A stretch of 34,189 nucleotides of DNA from Clostridiales bacterium (GCA_029226065.1 JAQXXM010000019.1:1-34189), one strand, 5' to 3'; positions 23,371 through 33,294 are shown, counted from the first letter of the stretch. Program-made: numbers and translations. The notes: generated by a model not told the origin, from the sequence alone.

Positions 23371-24141
23371 TTGTTTTTCGAACAAGAAAATATAGGTTTT
23401 ATTGTCCTGGATGTAATGGAATTGCATCAGGAAACAGCAAGATCCTTTAACTGTAACAGAAAGTATAATGCATTGTCATTCAGATATGAATCTGATACAG
23501 TAATAGAAACTAAAAACTCCGTATTTCATTTAGGCGATAACGCAATCAGTTATTTTCCGCCAAATACAGATTACATACGAACGGCAAAGCTTGACCATGT
23601 TATTGTTGTTCATTTTCTGTGTTTCGGTCAGGAAAGCCGTAAAATAGAATATTTTTACCCTGATGATGCAGAAAAATACAAGCAGAAATTCAGAAAACTA
23701 TTGAATGTATGGGATAAAAAAGATGTCGGATATAAAATGAAAGCCGCTTCCGTGTTGTGCGATATTTTTTCAGATATATATTCCGAAAACCGACCGCCAA
23801 TAACAAAAAACCTCTTAATAAACGAATCTGTTGAATTTGCCATAAAAAACTTTTCTGATTCATCGCTTACAGTGGAGACACTTGCAGATATTTCGCATAT
23901 GAGTGAAACATATTTCCGTAAGCTTTTCAGAGAGGAATATGGGATTTCCCCCAAAAAATATATAATTAATCTTAGAATAAATTACGCAAAGGAGCTGATT
24001 TCTATGGGCTATTATACTCTACCAGAAATCAGTGAATTAGCAGGATTTAATGATTACCGACATTTTTCAGTCACGTTTAAAAAGCTGACAGGTCGTTCAC
24101 CGTCAGAGTACCGGCATAGTTATATAAGCAAAAAGTGGTAA
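23371..24141 (+). CDS. AraC-family regulator, divergent from the xylanase (TTG start)
   Basis: A 256-residue regulator with a weakly conserved N-terminal sensing domain (TKNSVFHLGDNAISYFPPNTDY) and a clear C-terminal double helix-turn-helix (LTVETLADISHMSETYFRKLFREEYGIS; YTLPEISELAGFNDYRHFSVTFKKLTGRSPSEYR). AGAGGTGG at 23358-23365 points to the in-frame TTG at 23371 as the start, giving (M)FFEQENIGF; the track's start is within the promoter. It shares a compact divergent promoter region with the GH10 gene and most likely switches it on in the presence of xylan breakdown products. That role is inferred from position. Confidence 0.88.
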   Translation: MFFEQENIGFIVLDVMELHQETARSFNCNRKYNALSFRYESDTVIETKNSVFHLGDNAISYFPPNTDYIRTAKLDHVIVVHFLCFGQESRKIEYFYPDDAEKYKQKFRKLLNVWDKKDVGYKMKAASVLCDIFSDIYSENRPPITKNLLINESVEFAIKNFSDSSLTVETLADISHMSETYFRKLFREEYGISPKKYIINLRINYAKELISMGYYTLPEISELAGFNDYRHFSVTFKKLTGRSPSEYRHSYISKKW

Positions 24142-24162
24142 ATATATTCTTATACAGATACA

Positions 24163-24192
24163 GGGCAGAAACATAATGTTTTGTTTCTGCCC
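24163..24192. terminator. Hairpin between the AraC gene and carB
   Basis: GGGCAGAAAC and GTTTCTGCCC form a 10-bp stem around a 10-nt loop, between two convergent gene ends. The plus-strand tail is A/T-rich but lacks a pure T tract. Confidence 0.65.
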
Positions 24193-24204
24193 CGTTATCA
24201 TATC

Positions 24205-27200
24205 TTATTTTATATCCTTATGGAAGTCCTGTAATGACCTAACATTGCCAATGCCTTTTTGTAAAGCACGTATTCCGTCAATTGCCGCCTTTGTCTCTGC
24301 CATTGTTGTCATATATGGTACTTTTGTCTTAATGATTGCTTTTCTTATATAGCTATCATCTGTTGCACCCTTTTTGTCATTAGGTGTATTGATAACAATG
24401 CTTACTTCATGGTTTGTTATGATATCAAGCACGTTCGGTCTGCCCTCATCAAGCTTCGCCACCTGCGTAGCTTCTATACCATTTTGCTTTAAATATTCAC
24501 AGCAACCCTTTGTAGCAACTATATCAAACCCACAGTCGATAAAGCCTTGTGCAACCTCAATAAGCTCATCCTTGTCGCGGTCATTTACACTTATAAGAAC
24601 TTTTCCGCCTTTAGGAAGTCTTGTCTGTGTTGCCTCCTGAGCCTTTGCAAACGCTTCGCCAAAGCTTTCTGCCATACCAAGAACCTCACCTGTTGAACGC
24701 ATTTCAGGTCCTAATACAGGGTCAACCTCCTGGAACATATTGAATGGGAATACTGCTTCTTTTACACCGTAGTGTCCAATATGTCTTTCCTTAATATCCG
24801 GGAGCGGTGACGGTCTGCCTGTAAGAGGAGCTGTAATAATGTCCGTTGCAAGAGGCACCATACGTATATCACATACCTTTGATACAAGTGGAACTGTTCT
24901 TGACGCTCTCGGATTTGCCTCAAGTACATAGACCTTTCCGTTCTCTATTGCATACTGCATATTCATAAGACCGCGAACGTTCATTTCCTTTGCAATCTTC
25001 TTAGTGTAATCCTTAATTGTTTCCACATGCTCAGGTGAGATATTCATAGAGGGCAATATACATGCCGAGTCACCCGAATGTACACCTGCAAGCTCGATAT
25101 GCTCCATTACAGCCGGAACAAATACGTTTTCGCCGTCGCTTATTGCATCTGCCTCACACTCTGTTGCATGGCCTAAAAATCTGTCTATAAGAATAGGTCT
25201 GTCAGGTGTTACACCAACTGCGGCATTCATATACACACGCAAGCTGTCCTCATCGTGAACAACCTCCATACCTCGTCCTCCCAACACGTATGAAGGACGA
25301 ACCATAACGGGATAACCTATTTCATTTGCTATTGCAATAGCCTCATCAATATTTACAGCCATTCCCGATTCAGGCATTGGGATTTCAAGCTTATCCATCA
25401 TTGCACGGAACAAATCTCTGTCCTCTGCAAGATCTATCGTTTCAGGTGTTGTACCAAGAATATTAACACCGTTTTTCTTAAGCTCTGCCGCAAGATTAAG
25501 CGGTGTCTGACCACCAAACTGTGCGATTACTCCTACCGGTTTTTCCTTTTCGTGGATGCTTAGAACATCTTCAAGTGTTAGCGGTTCAAAATACAGCTTG
25601 TCAGATGTATCGTAGTCTGTTGACACAGTTTCAGGGTTACAGTTTACGATAATCGTCTCAAAACCAAGTTTCTTAAGTGCCATTGATGCGTGAACGCAAC
25701 AATAGTCGAACTCTATTCCCTGTCCTATTCTGTTAGGGCCGCCGCCAAGTATCATAATTTTCGGCTTATCTGTATTGACAGGGCTATTATCTTTGATATT
25801 ATATGAGGAATAATAGTATGCTGCATTTTCTGTACTGCTTACGTGTACACCTTCCCACGCTTCTTTTATATCTGCATTAAGTCTTGCATTTCTGATTTCT
25901 TCTTCAGCTACATCAAGCAACTGTGATAAATACTTATCAGAAAATCCGTTTTTCTTTGCACTTTCAAGCACCGCTACGGGCGGAATACTGCCCTTATATG
26001 ATTTGAGTGCTTCCTCCTCCTCAACAAGCTCCTTCATCTGTTCTATAAAGTAGGACTTAATCTTTGTAATCTCGTTAATTTCATCAACTGATGCACCTTT
26101 TCTTAATGCTTCATACATAATAAAGTGTCTTTCGCTTGTTGCATTATTGAGCATATTCAAAAGCTCGTCCTTTGACTTTTCGCCAAAGTCCTTAGCACCA
26201 CCAAGTCCATATCTTCCTATCTCAAGTGAACGGATTGCTTTCTGGAATGCTTCTTTATATGTTTTACCGATACTCATTACCTCGCCAACGGCACGCATCT
26301 GTGTACCAAGCTTGTCCTGAGCACCTTTGAACTTCTCAAACGCCCAACGTGCAAACTTAATTACAACGTAGTCACCATCAGGATAATATTTATCAAGAGT
26401 TCCGTACTTTCCGCAAGGTATATCACAAAGGTCAAGACCTGCTGCCAGCAATGATGACACATAAGCTATCGGAAATCCTGTTGCCTTTGATGCGAGTGCA
26501 GATGAACGTGATGTTCTCGGGTTTATTTCAATAACGATTATACGTCCGTCTTTTGGGTTTCTTCCAAACTGTACGTTAGTTCCGCCTATAACCTCGATTG
26601 CCTCTACAATCTTATATGCCTGACGCTGAAGCTCTTGCTGTACATCCTCAGGTATAGTAAGCATAGGTGCAGAACAGAACGAGTCACCTGTATGCTCGCC
26701 AAGCGGATCAATATTCTCGATAAAGCATACTGTAATCATATTATTCTGTGAGTCACGTACTACCTCAAGCTCAAGCTCTTCCCAACCTAAAACTGACTCC
26801 TCAACAAGCACCTGACCTACTAAGCTTGCCTGCAGACCACGTTCACAAACAGTTTTTAATTCTTCCTTATTGTATACAAGTCCGCCGCCGGCACCGCCCA
26901 TAGTATAGGCAGGACGAAGAACTACAGGGTATCCTAATTTATCAGCAATCGCCAATGCCTCGTCAACTGAATATGCCACCTCACTGCGTGCCATTTCAAT
27001 ACCCAACGACTCCATGGTATTCTTAAATTCAATTCTATCCTCACCACGATCAATGGCGTCTACCTGAACTCCTATTACCTTAACATTGTATTTGTCAAGC
27101 ACACCCTCTTTTGCAAGTTCAGAACACAAGTTCAAACCTGACTGACCGCCTAAGTTAGGCAACAGTGCGTCGGGACGCTCCTTCTCAATAATCTGCGTCA

Positions 27201-27420
27201 AGCGTTCCACGTTAAGAGGCTCAATATATGTCACATCAGCAGTTTCAGGATCTGTCATAATAGTAGCAGGGTTTGAGTTTACAAGTACAATCTCGTAGCC
27301 CAGCTTCTTTAACGCCTTACATGCCTGTGTACCCGAATAATCGAACTCACAAGCCTGACCTATAATAATCGGACCTGAACCGATTATCAGTACCTTATTG
27401 ATATCGTCTCGTTTTTTCAT
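24205..27420 (-). CDS. carB: Carbamoyl-phosphate synthase large subunit
   Basis: A 1071-residue ATP-grasp enzyme making carbamoyl phosphate from bicarbonate, ammonia (from CarA) and two ATP, for pyrimidines and arginine. It has two homologous halves: VLIIGSGPIIIGQACEFDYSG with GYPVVLRPAYTMGGAGGG, then IMILGGGPNRIGQGIEFDYC with GYPVMVRPSYVLGGRGM. The C-terminal MGS-like allosteric domain follows (KVLISVNDRDKDELIEVAQ onward). The track's ATG at 27447 has no ribosome-binding site; the ATG at 27420 follows AAGGAG and gives the canonical start KKRDDINKVLIIGSG. carA is not adjacent, so the small subunit must be encoded elsewhere. No PyrR-type attenuator was seen in the short leader. Confidence 0.97.
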   Translation of the reverse strand: MKKRDDINKVLIIGSGPIIIGQACEFDYSGTQACKALKKLGYEIVLVNSNPATIMTDPETADVTYIEPLNVERLTQIIEKERPDALLPNLGGQSGLNLCSELAKEGVLDKYNVKVIGVQVDAIDRGEDRIEFKNTMESLGIEMARSEVAYSVDEALAIADKLGYPVVLRPAYTMGGAGGGLVYNKEELKTVCERGLQASLVGQVLVEESVLGWEELELEVVRDSQNNMITVCFIENIDPLGEHTGDSFCSAPMLTIPEDVQQELQRQAYKIVEAIEVIGGTNVQFGRNPKDGRIIVIEINPRTSRSSALASKATGFPIAYVSSLLAAGLDLCDIPCGKYGTLDKYYPDGDYVVIKFARWAFEKFKGAQDKLGTQMRAVGEVMSIGKTYKEAFQKAIRSLEIGRYGLGGAKDFGEKSKDELLNMLNNATSERHFIMYEALRKGASVDEINEITKIKSYFIEQMKELVEEEEALKSYKGSIPPVAVLESAKKNGFSDKYLSQLLDVAEEEIRNARLNADIKEAWEGVHVSSTENAAYYYSSYNIKDNSPVNTDKPKIMILGGGPNRIGQGIEFDYCCVHASMALKKLGFETIIVNCNPETVSTDYDTSDKLYFEPLTLEDVLSIHEKEKPVGVIAQFGGQTPLNLAAELKKNGVNILGTTPETIDLAEDRDLFRAMMDKLEIPMPESGMAVNIDEAIAIANEIGYPVMVRPSYVLGGRGMEVVHDEDSLRVYMNAAVGVTPDRPILIDRFLGHATECEADAISDGENVFVPAVMEHIELAGVHSGDSACILPSMNISPEHVETIKDYTKKIAKEMNVRGLMNMQYAIENGKVYVLEANPRASRTVPLVSKVCDIRMVPLATDIITAPLTGRPSPLPDIKERHIGHYGVKEAVFPFNMFQEVDPVLGPEMRSTGEVLGMAESFGEAFAKAQEATQTRLPKGGKVLISVNDRDKDELIEVAQGFIDCGFDIVATKGCCEYLKQNGIEATQVAKLDEGRPNVLDIITNHEVSIVINTPNDKKGATDDSYIRKAIIKTKVPYMTTMAETKAAIDGIRALQKGIGNVRSLQDFHKDIK

Positions 27421-27478
27421 ACCACCATTGTCTCCTTCGTTAATCATGTTTTATTTATCTAAAATAGTCCTACCTAAT

Positions 27479-27507
27479 AGTATCTAACATTTTGACTGTT
27501 TTGTCAA
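27479..27507 (-). promoter_or_regulatory. Candidate promoter of carB
   Basis: TTGACA on the minus strand with GATACT 17 bp downstream (or TACTAT at 19 bp). The -35 box is perfect, the -10 imperfect. It separates carB from the preceding operon. Confidence 0.5.
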
Positions 27508-27544
27508 GACTTTTTTCTAAAATTGTGCATATTTTTTTGTATGA

Positions 27545-28345
27545 TTATGCAATTCTGATAAAATTAACAGCTATCAGCAAAAAGATAAATATGCACGCCA
27601 TCATAATATACATAATTTGTGTAGGACTTTTTTTATACCACACACTTCTCAATATTTCATAGGTTATAATAACACTGCCAATAACACCGCATATCAGTAA
27701 AAGCAAAAGTGTTGTCTTAGAGAACAAACCTAATACAACGCTGAATGCTCCTAATACACTTATAGGCAGTGCAACAAATGCAAAACGCTTTATAAATTCA
27801 CGATACGGTGAAAATTGACGCACAATCCACTTGTTCACAGCAAAGAATATACCTGAATACAGAAAAAACATCACTATACCGCTTAATCCGCCCGAAAAGC
27901 CTGCCAATAGCCAGTTTTTCAGATTTGTGTACCCTGCAAGACCTCTAAATCCCATAGCATTGCCGAGAATACTCACAGCACCTCTTATTACTCCTGTATA
28001 TACTGAAAATACGCACAAACCGCATATAATGCCCTCTATTGCTACAAGAATAAGTATAGTTGCCCAACTCATCTCTCCGGGATTCATAACTGTTTCTACG
28101 GGATTTTTAATAAACGATACAAACTGTCTCCACACGTCTTTAAACGCATTTTTAGTGTCCGATTTAGCTTGCGAATGTGTATATGTTCGTTCACGTTTTT
28201 TCCGTTCTTTCTTCTGCTTCTTTTCCTTTTTTGGTGCGGAATTAGAAGCATTTCCTTCCTTTTCCATACGTTTTGCAACACTCATTGCACAACTGCACTT
28301 TTCACCCTTCTCTAACTGACGTCCGCAATATATGCACTCACGCAT
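27545..28345 (-). CDS. Zinc-ribbon YIP1-like membrane protein
   Basis: A 266-residue protein with three parts. A short zinc ribbon starts it (CIYCGRQLEKGEKCSC, Cys4/Cys7 and Cys17/Cys19). A very basic stretch of about 30 residues follows (PKKEKKQKKERKKRERT). The last ~170 residues hold about five hydrophobic segments resembling YIP1-type domains (WATILILVAIEGIICGLCVF; GGLSGIVMFFLYSGIFFAV; LLLLLICGVIGSVIITY). The cytoplasmic zinc/basic region may contact nucleic acid, protein or lipid head groups; no function is established. Last gene of the SNF2-glycosyltransferase operon, 19 nt after the preceding gene. No terminator hairpin was found after it. Confidence 0.75.
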   Translation of the reverse strand: MRECIYCGRQLEKGEKCSCAMSVAKRMEKEGNASNSAPKKEKKQKKERKKRERTYTHSQAKSDTKNAFKDVWRQFVSFIKNPVETVMNPGEMSWATILILVAIEGIICGLCVFSVYTGVIRGAVSILGNAMGFRGLAGYTNLKNWLLAGFSGGLSGIVMFFLYSGIFFAVNKWIVRQFSPYREFIKRFAFVALPISVLGAFSVVLGLFSKTTLLLLLICGVIGSVIITYEILRSVWYKKSPTQIMYIMMACIFIFLLIAVNFIRIA

Positions 28346-28364
28346 AACACATCACACCTTTCTC

Positions 28365-29999
28365 TTATTTATATAATTTTAATTCAAATTCTGTCTTTTC
28401 AGTCTCGGATATATCTTTTACTCTCTTGTACAGCCTAACGTCTACCTCACCTATTTTTGTTCTAAAATCTTTTATTTCCATAAAGGAGTTTGCTATATCT
28501 GTACCCTCATCAAAGCTTTTTACAGCCTGAACAATAATTGTCTGTTCTTTTGGCGACAGATGTGTCTGTGCAGGCGTTGCAACGAGAAGATATCCACACT
28601 GATACAACTCGTTAAGTCGCCAATAATCTCTCGAATCAACTTCGGGTAAACCTATTATATAGTTATCCTGACGCATTTCTTTCTTGTTAAGTGACGGTAC
28701 AACATTTATAAGTATGCTGCTGTTAAGCGTAAATGATGATGCAAGAACACCACAATTTTCGCCCTCAGGTATTTTCTTATCAAGATTACGTTTTAGTGCA
28801 AGAATTGCATTTATATCACTTCGTGTTTCAGGTTTTACGGAATACGACGGAAAAAGTGACAGTGTCTTTATCTCCTGTATATTCTTAGGCTGAACACGGT
28901 TAATCGATGGGCTGACAAAATTAAGTAAAGCTACAGCAGATAGAGTTATCAACAAAGCTTTTTTATCAATACAGTCCACAGAAAGCATTACAAGCATTGT
29001 AAGCGGCGGAATATACATCAGCAAATGCTGTTGACCATGTGTTTGTGTCAGCATAAACATAGATGCACATATTACAATCTGCATTATTGCAGACAGACAT
29101 CTCATTTCCTTTTTCTTGATTGCAAGATATATACCCAGTCCGAAAACAAGCAATATAAATACAACGCCAAAATATCTCGTTATCAGTTTAAAATCAGTAA
29201 AGACTGAATATTTGTAGCTTGAGTACAGTGTACCGTAATTTTTGAGCAATATATTCACAAGAAACGGATAGAAGAATACAACAAGCATTATAGCAATTGC
29301 AGATACTGTTACTGCAATCTCCTTAAAGCTCTTTTTGAACAGTATTGCATTTAATGCCATCACAGTGACGAATGACACTGCAAAAAAGGCAAAATATCTG
29401 CGTGTCAGCATAATAAGGACAAGTAAAACGCCTAAAAGCACACTCTTAATATACAGTTTATTACGCAATACGTCCGTAAAGTATAAATAATAGCACAAAA
29501 GCCCTATTAATACTCCTGCCACATCTATAAAACCTATAACTGCATTATATACAAAAGCAGGAATACTTAGTATCGACACCGCAAATGCAAGACGGGTTCT
29601 TTTCATACGTCTTGCAATAAGATATATAACAATCTGAGTCGGTACTACATAAAACAAAACAACTGCAATAACATAAGATATACGTGTAGTACCGAACAAC
29701 TTCATCCACAATGCCACAGGTACGGCTATAAAATAGTTGTAATCGTTTGTACCTATTGAATTATATACTTCTTTAAAGAAATCGAAATTAATGGGCTTTT
29801 CAGATAACATTCTGCCTATATCCCAATAAGTTGAATTATCCCAGAAATATACGGTCTTACTCATCAAAACGTACATTATCCCAAACAACAACGTCAAAAA
29901 GCACGTTCCGCCTACTAACCATAAATCAAAATAACGACTTTCTCTAAGCTTTCTCTTTTCTTTTGTTTTGTTAATTTCTATCCACTCAAGAAGCTCCAT
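28365..29999 (-). CDS. Polytopic membrane glycosyltransferase-like protein (GT-C/GT39-like)
   Basis: A 544-residue protein with roughly ten or more membrane segments between residues 28 and 350. The first extracytoplasmic loop carries acidic residues (YFWDNSTYWDIGR), where GT-C transferases (PMT/ArnT/GT39 type) keep their catalytic Asp. The segments IAVVLFYVVPTQIVIYLIA and the repeated VLLGVLLVLIMLTRRYFAFFAV are typical of polyprenyl-phosphate-sugar users. The last ~190 residues form a soluble extracellular domain. Such enzymes transfer sugars or aminosugars to wall polymers, lipids or proteins outside the membrane. The family call rests on layout and one motif, so it is moderate. It sits 18 nt after the SNF2 gene. 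Confidence 0.7.
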   Translation of the reverse strand: MELLEWIEINKTKEKRKLRESRYFDLWLVGGTCFLTLLFGIMYVLMSKTVYFWDNSTYWDIGRMLSEKPINFDFFKEVYNSIGTNDYNYFIAVPVALWMKLFGTTRISYVIAVVLFYVVPTQIVIYLIARRMKRTRLAFAVSILSIPAFVYNAVIGFIDVAGVLIGLLCYYLYFTDVLRNKLYIKSVLLGVLLVLIMLTRRYFAFFAVSFVTVMALNAILFKKSFKEIAVTVSAIAIMLVVFFYPFLVNILLKNYGTLYSSYKYSVFTDFKLITRYFGVVFILLVFGLGIYLAIKKKEMRCLSAIMQIVICASMFMLTQTHGQQHLLMYIPPLTMLVMLSVDCIDKKALLITLSAVALLNFVSPSINRVQPKNIQEIKTLSLFPSYSVKPETRSDINAILALKRNLDKKIPEGENCGVLASSFTLNSSILINVVPSLNKKEMRQDNYIIGLPEVDSRDYWRLNELYQCGYLLVATPAQTHLSPKEQTIIVQAVKSFDEGTDIANSFMEIKDFRTKIGEVDVRLYKRVKDISETEKTEFELKLYK

Positions 30000-30017
30000 A
30001 CAACTCTCTTTCCGCCT

Positions 30018-33000
30018 CTATATATCAAATAAAGACATTATCTCCCGATCTGTAAGATTACCGATTGTCTTGCTGTTTACTTTTATAATATCATCAGCAA
30101 GAGCTCTCTTTTTACTTTCCAGTCTCAGTATTTTTTCTTCTATTGTACCGTGTGACGCAAGCTTAATCACCTGTACCGCACGTGTCTGACCAATTCTATA
30201 TGCTCGATCTGTCGCCTGATCTGTAACGGCGGGATTCCACCATGGATCATAGTGAATTACAGTATCAGCACCTGTAAGGTTTATTCCTGTACCGCCCGCT
30301 TTAAGAGAAACAAGTATAACTTTCTTCTCACCGCAGTTAAATCGTTCACAAATATCCACTCGTTCCTGTATCGGAACATCGCCTGTAATAGTGAAAGCGG
30401 AAATGCCCTGTTGTGCAAGTTCATTTTCAATTATATCAAGCATTTTTCTGAACTGTGAAAAAATCAAAATTCTATGACCGCCTGCAAGTGCAGTTTTTAC
30501 TACGTCTTTTAAAAGCTCAAGCTTGCCGCTTGTAAGCTTTTGCCCGCTGACGAACAGTTCGGGATGACAGCATATCTGCCTTAGTCTTAATATTCCTGTT
30601 AATATGCCCATTTTTCCGCCACCCGAGGCAAGAACATCTATAGCCTCATTACGCACCTTTTCCACGTATACCTGATATATTGCCTTTTGCTCTCGACTAA
30701 GCTCCGCTGTCATAGTTGTCTCTATCTTTTCAGGAAGCTCCGATAACACATCTTTCTTTAAACGTCTTAATACGAAAGGACGTATAATATTCCTTAAGGT
30801 TTCGGATATTTCCGCATCATCTGAAACATTCAAAAACCTCTCACCAAATGACCGTGCCGTTCCTAAATAGCCCGGCATAATAAAATCGAATATAGACCAC
30901 AGCTCCATTATTGAATTTTCAATAGGAGTTCCTGTCAGTGCAAACTTATGCTTGGCCTGTATTTTTTTTACGCTAATAGCGTTCATTGTCTTTCTGTTTT
31001 TTATATACTGAGCCTCATCAATAACACAGAAAGAAAATTCTATATATTTATATTGATTTATATCTCTCCTTAACAATGGATATGATGTAATTACAAACTC
31101 ATATTCACCGACCTTTTGTATTAATTCAGTTCTTTCATCTTTTGCTCCGTTTATAAGCAAGTATTTTGAGTCGGGCAAAAAACGCTCTATTTCACGTTGC
31201 CAATTGTATATAAGCGTACTTGGTGCTACAATTAATGTCGGTTTGTCAGGTTTAATACAGTGTATATAGGCGATGGTCTCAAGCGTTTTTCCAAGTCCCA
31301 TATCATCAGCAAGTATTCCTCCCATACCCAGCTGCGTCAACTCATAAAACCACGAAATTGCATCCTTTTGATAACCTCTCAGCGTATTTGCAAGTTTATT
31401 CGGAATATCTATTTTTTTACTGCGAACTGCATCTATATACTCCTTTATGCTTCTGTCTTTTTCGATGTCGTTTGATGCTTCAAGCCTTAACAATTCAAAT
31501 TTCGGCAGTATCTTCCTGCCGTTTTTGAGATCCTCCTCTGTGACACCTACATTTAATAGAAGTTCAATAAGCTCACGCTTGCTGTTATTATTAAACTCAA
31601 TATATCTGCCGTCTTTGGTACGGTAAAAATCCTCTTTAAACTTTAGTGCATTCAATAGCTCGCTTATTTCTTCAGGCAAGAGATTAGATGAAAACTCAAT
31701 TTCAAGATAATCTTCACGTGTATTGTACGACGCTTTTACAGACAAGTCAAGATTATCATTAATCTCTAAACGCCTGAAGCTGTCACTGACCACAACTTTT
31801 GCAAGTCCCGACAAAAGCTTTATGTCCTGTGTGATGAATTTATATATTTCATTGTCGCCTGATAATCTGTATACATAGCCTGTACGATTAAAACTGCCAA
31901 ACATTGACAAAACACGATTTTCAAAATCAAAATCACGTATGATTATCTTATCATCAAGAGGTATATGTGTCTGGGGCAGTCTGAACTGCATACTGCCGTA
32001 TCTTGCAGTAACGGAAGCTACAATATCCTTTCCGTCACTGTCAAGAAATACAGTAAATTCAGGCTTGTCATTGACTATTATTTCATCAACTCCGTCTATA
32101 ACAACACCATGTCTATCACGCAGTTTAGGCAGTACATGTGCGGCAAACAGCATTGCGTTATCACCTTTAAACGTTATCTGTGTTCTCCTCTCATCAGATA
32201 ACGAACGATAAATCGGCATAAAATAATCACGCCATGTATGTGATGTATGGTAAATATTATCGTTGTAGAAAAACCATTCACCATTCGGAGTAAGTGCATA
32301 TCCGCTTTCGGATAGCGACATCATTATATCTCTGCCCGTTGCAAGAATGTCAATTAATATGTCGGGATCGTCTTGTTTGATTTTTACACCGCTGATACTG
32401 ATACCGTCAAATACAAACTTAAAATCCATATTTGTAAGATATGGCAAAACTCTGCGTATCACAGCAGAACCAAAAGACGTTTTTGACGATGCTTTTCGGT
32501 ATAGGCTTATACCTGATGAGCGAGTCTGATACACCTCAGCAAGTATTTTTATAATATTGTCCTCGTCAGGTGCAAAATACATACTCCGTCTTGAGTACAC
32601 ATTGCTCCTGTCAACCCTAAACTCCTTATAGTTAAGATAGCAATCAAGAAAGTTTTCAAGTCCCTGTATACGGCCTCCGCAGTCCGGCAAAACAACAGAC
32701 ATTTCAAATTCAGGCTCCGTATCACGATTAGGGCGCACAAAAAGCTCAAAGGTTGCACGGATTTTTTGCCTCTCTCCGTAGTAAGAAAACTCGTGACAGA
32801 GTAATGACGCTATCCTGTCATTTTCATTTTCAAGATTTGCTCCGTCTTTAAGTTCTGCCATACGTTGCATTAATACGGCAACTATATGCTTACAAGGTGT
32901 CTGCATAGTCTGGTAGTACGTACAGGTGCAAAGTTCGCTTTTTATTTTATTGTCCTCAAAAGATATATAGACATGATACAGTTCTTCCCCATCCACAGCG

Positions 33001-33122
33001 GCACCGATTTCAGTGTCTGAGCGTTTTTTTATATGCACACGCCCATCTGTAAAAATCTCATCACCATGCCTGTATACCATATCCGAGCAAAGCTTTTTTA
33101 TCATTTCGTCGGTTATATGCAT
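30018..33122 (-). CDS. SNF2-family DNA-dependent ATPase with SWIM zinc finger
   Basis: A 1034-residue DNA translocase. An N-terminal SWIM zinc finger (CTCTYYQTMQTPCKH: C-x-C, C-x-H at about 65-79) is followed by a long region resembling the bacterial SNF2-associated domain (roughly 100-560). The motor comes last: Walker A GILADDMGLGKTLET (Lys near 611), DEAQ box (VIDEAQYIKN), LTGTPIENS, then the second RecA lobe with ILIFSQFRKML, KAGGTGINLTGAD and the arginine-finger motif DRAYRIGQ. Bacterial relatives (HepA/RapA-like, SWIM type) remodel protein-DNA or RNA-polymerase complexes. The track's GTG at 33134 overlaps AAAGGTGATA; the ATG at 33122 has proper spacing. First gene of an operon with the glycosyltransferase-like and YIP1-like genes. 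Confidence 0.93.
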   Translation of the reverse strand: MHITDEMIKKLCSDMVYRHGDEIFTDGRVHIKKRSDTEIGAAVDGEELYHVYISFEDNKIKSELCTCTYYQTMQTPCKHIVAVLMQRMAELKDGANLENENDRIASLLCHEFSYYGERQKIRATFELFVRPNRDTEPEFEMSVVLPDCGGRIQGLENFLDCYLNYKEFRVDRSNVYSRRSMYFAPDEDNIIKILAEVYQTRSSGISLYRKASSKTSFGSAVIRRVLPYLTNMDFKFVFDGISISGVKIKQDDPDILIDILATGRDIMMSLSESGYALTPNGEWFFYNDNIYHTSHTWRDYFMPIYRSLSDERRTQITFKGDNAMLFAAHVLPKLRDRHGVVIDGVDEIIVNDKPEFTVFLDSDGKDIVASVTARYGSMQFRLPQTHIPLDDKIIIRDFDFENRVLSMFGSFNRTGYVYRLSGDNEIYKFITQDIKLLSGLAKVVVSDSFRRLEINDNLDLSVKASYNTREDYLEIEFSSNLLPEEISELLNALKFKEDFYRTKDGRYIEFNNNSKRELIELLLNVGVTEEDLKNGRKILPKFELLRLEASNDIEKDRSIKEYIDAVRSKKIDIPNKLANTLRGYQKDAISWFYELTQLGMGGILADDMGLGKTLETIAYIHCIKPDKPTLIVAPSTLIYNWQREIERFLPDSKYLLINGAKDERTELIQKVGEYEFVITSYPLLRRDINQYKYIEFSFCVIDEAQYIKNRKTMNAISVKKIQAKHKFALTGTPIENSIMELWSIFDFIMPGYLGTARSFGERFLNVSDDAEISETLRNIIRPFVLRRLKKDVLSELPEKIETTMTAELSREQKAIYQVYVEKVRNEAIDVLASGGGKMGILTGILRLRQICCHPELFVSGQKLTSGKLELLKDVVKTALAGGHRILIFSQFRKMLDIIENELAQQGISAFTITGDVPIQERVDICERFNCGEKKVILVSLKAGGTGINLTGADTVIHYDPWWNPAVTDQATDRAYRIGQTRAVQVIKLASHGTIEEKILRLESKKRALADDIIKVNSKTIGNLTDREIMSLFDI

Positions 33123-33156
33123 AGGACTTATCACCTTTCAATTTTGGTATCATATA

Positions 33157-33185
33157 ATTATACCATTTTTTATAATAAATTACAA
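33157..33185 (-). promoter_or_regulatory. Promoter of the SNF2 operon
   Basis: TTGTAA, a 17-bp spacer and a perfect TATAAT on the minus strand, about 28 nt before the coding start. Confidence 0.7.
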
Positions 33186-33246
33186 GTTGTTTCATAAAAT
33201 TTTTAAAATATGTTATTATTTTACGGTATATTCGCTGTGGTTTTAT

Positions 33247-33279
33247 GTTCTGTTCCCTTAGTGAACGAAAGAACAGAAC
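33247..33279. repeat. Inverted repeat upstream of the SNF2 promoter
   Basis: GTTCTGTTC and GAACAGAAC are perfect 9-bp complements separated by 15 nt, about 60 bp upstream of the SNF2 -35 box and downstream of the preceding operon's terminator. It lacks a T tract. It could be a binding site for a dimeric regulator or a remnant hairpin. Confidence 0.45.
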
Positions 33280-33294
33280 TGATATAAGCACACT

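Noticed and set aside
27418-27447. Nine-residue N-terminal extension of CarB
   Set aside because: The upstream ATG lacks a ribosome-binding site, while AAGGAG lies within the extension, ahead of the canonical start.
27421-27544. PyrR-type attenuator before carB
   Set aside because: No terminator/anti-terminator pair or PyrR-binding loop sequence was found in the short leader.
30018-33122. SNF2 helicase as part of a phage-defence system such as DISARM
   Set aside because: No methyltransferase, phospholipase D, DUF1998 or other defence partner is present, and the protein has the SWIM/associated-domain architecture of ordinary bacterial SNF2 proteins.
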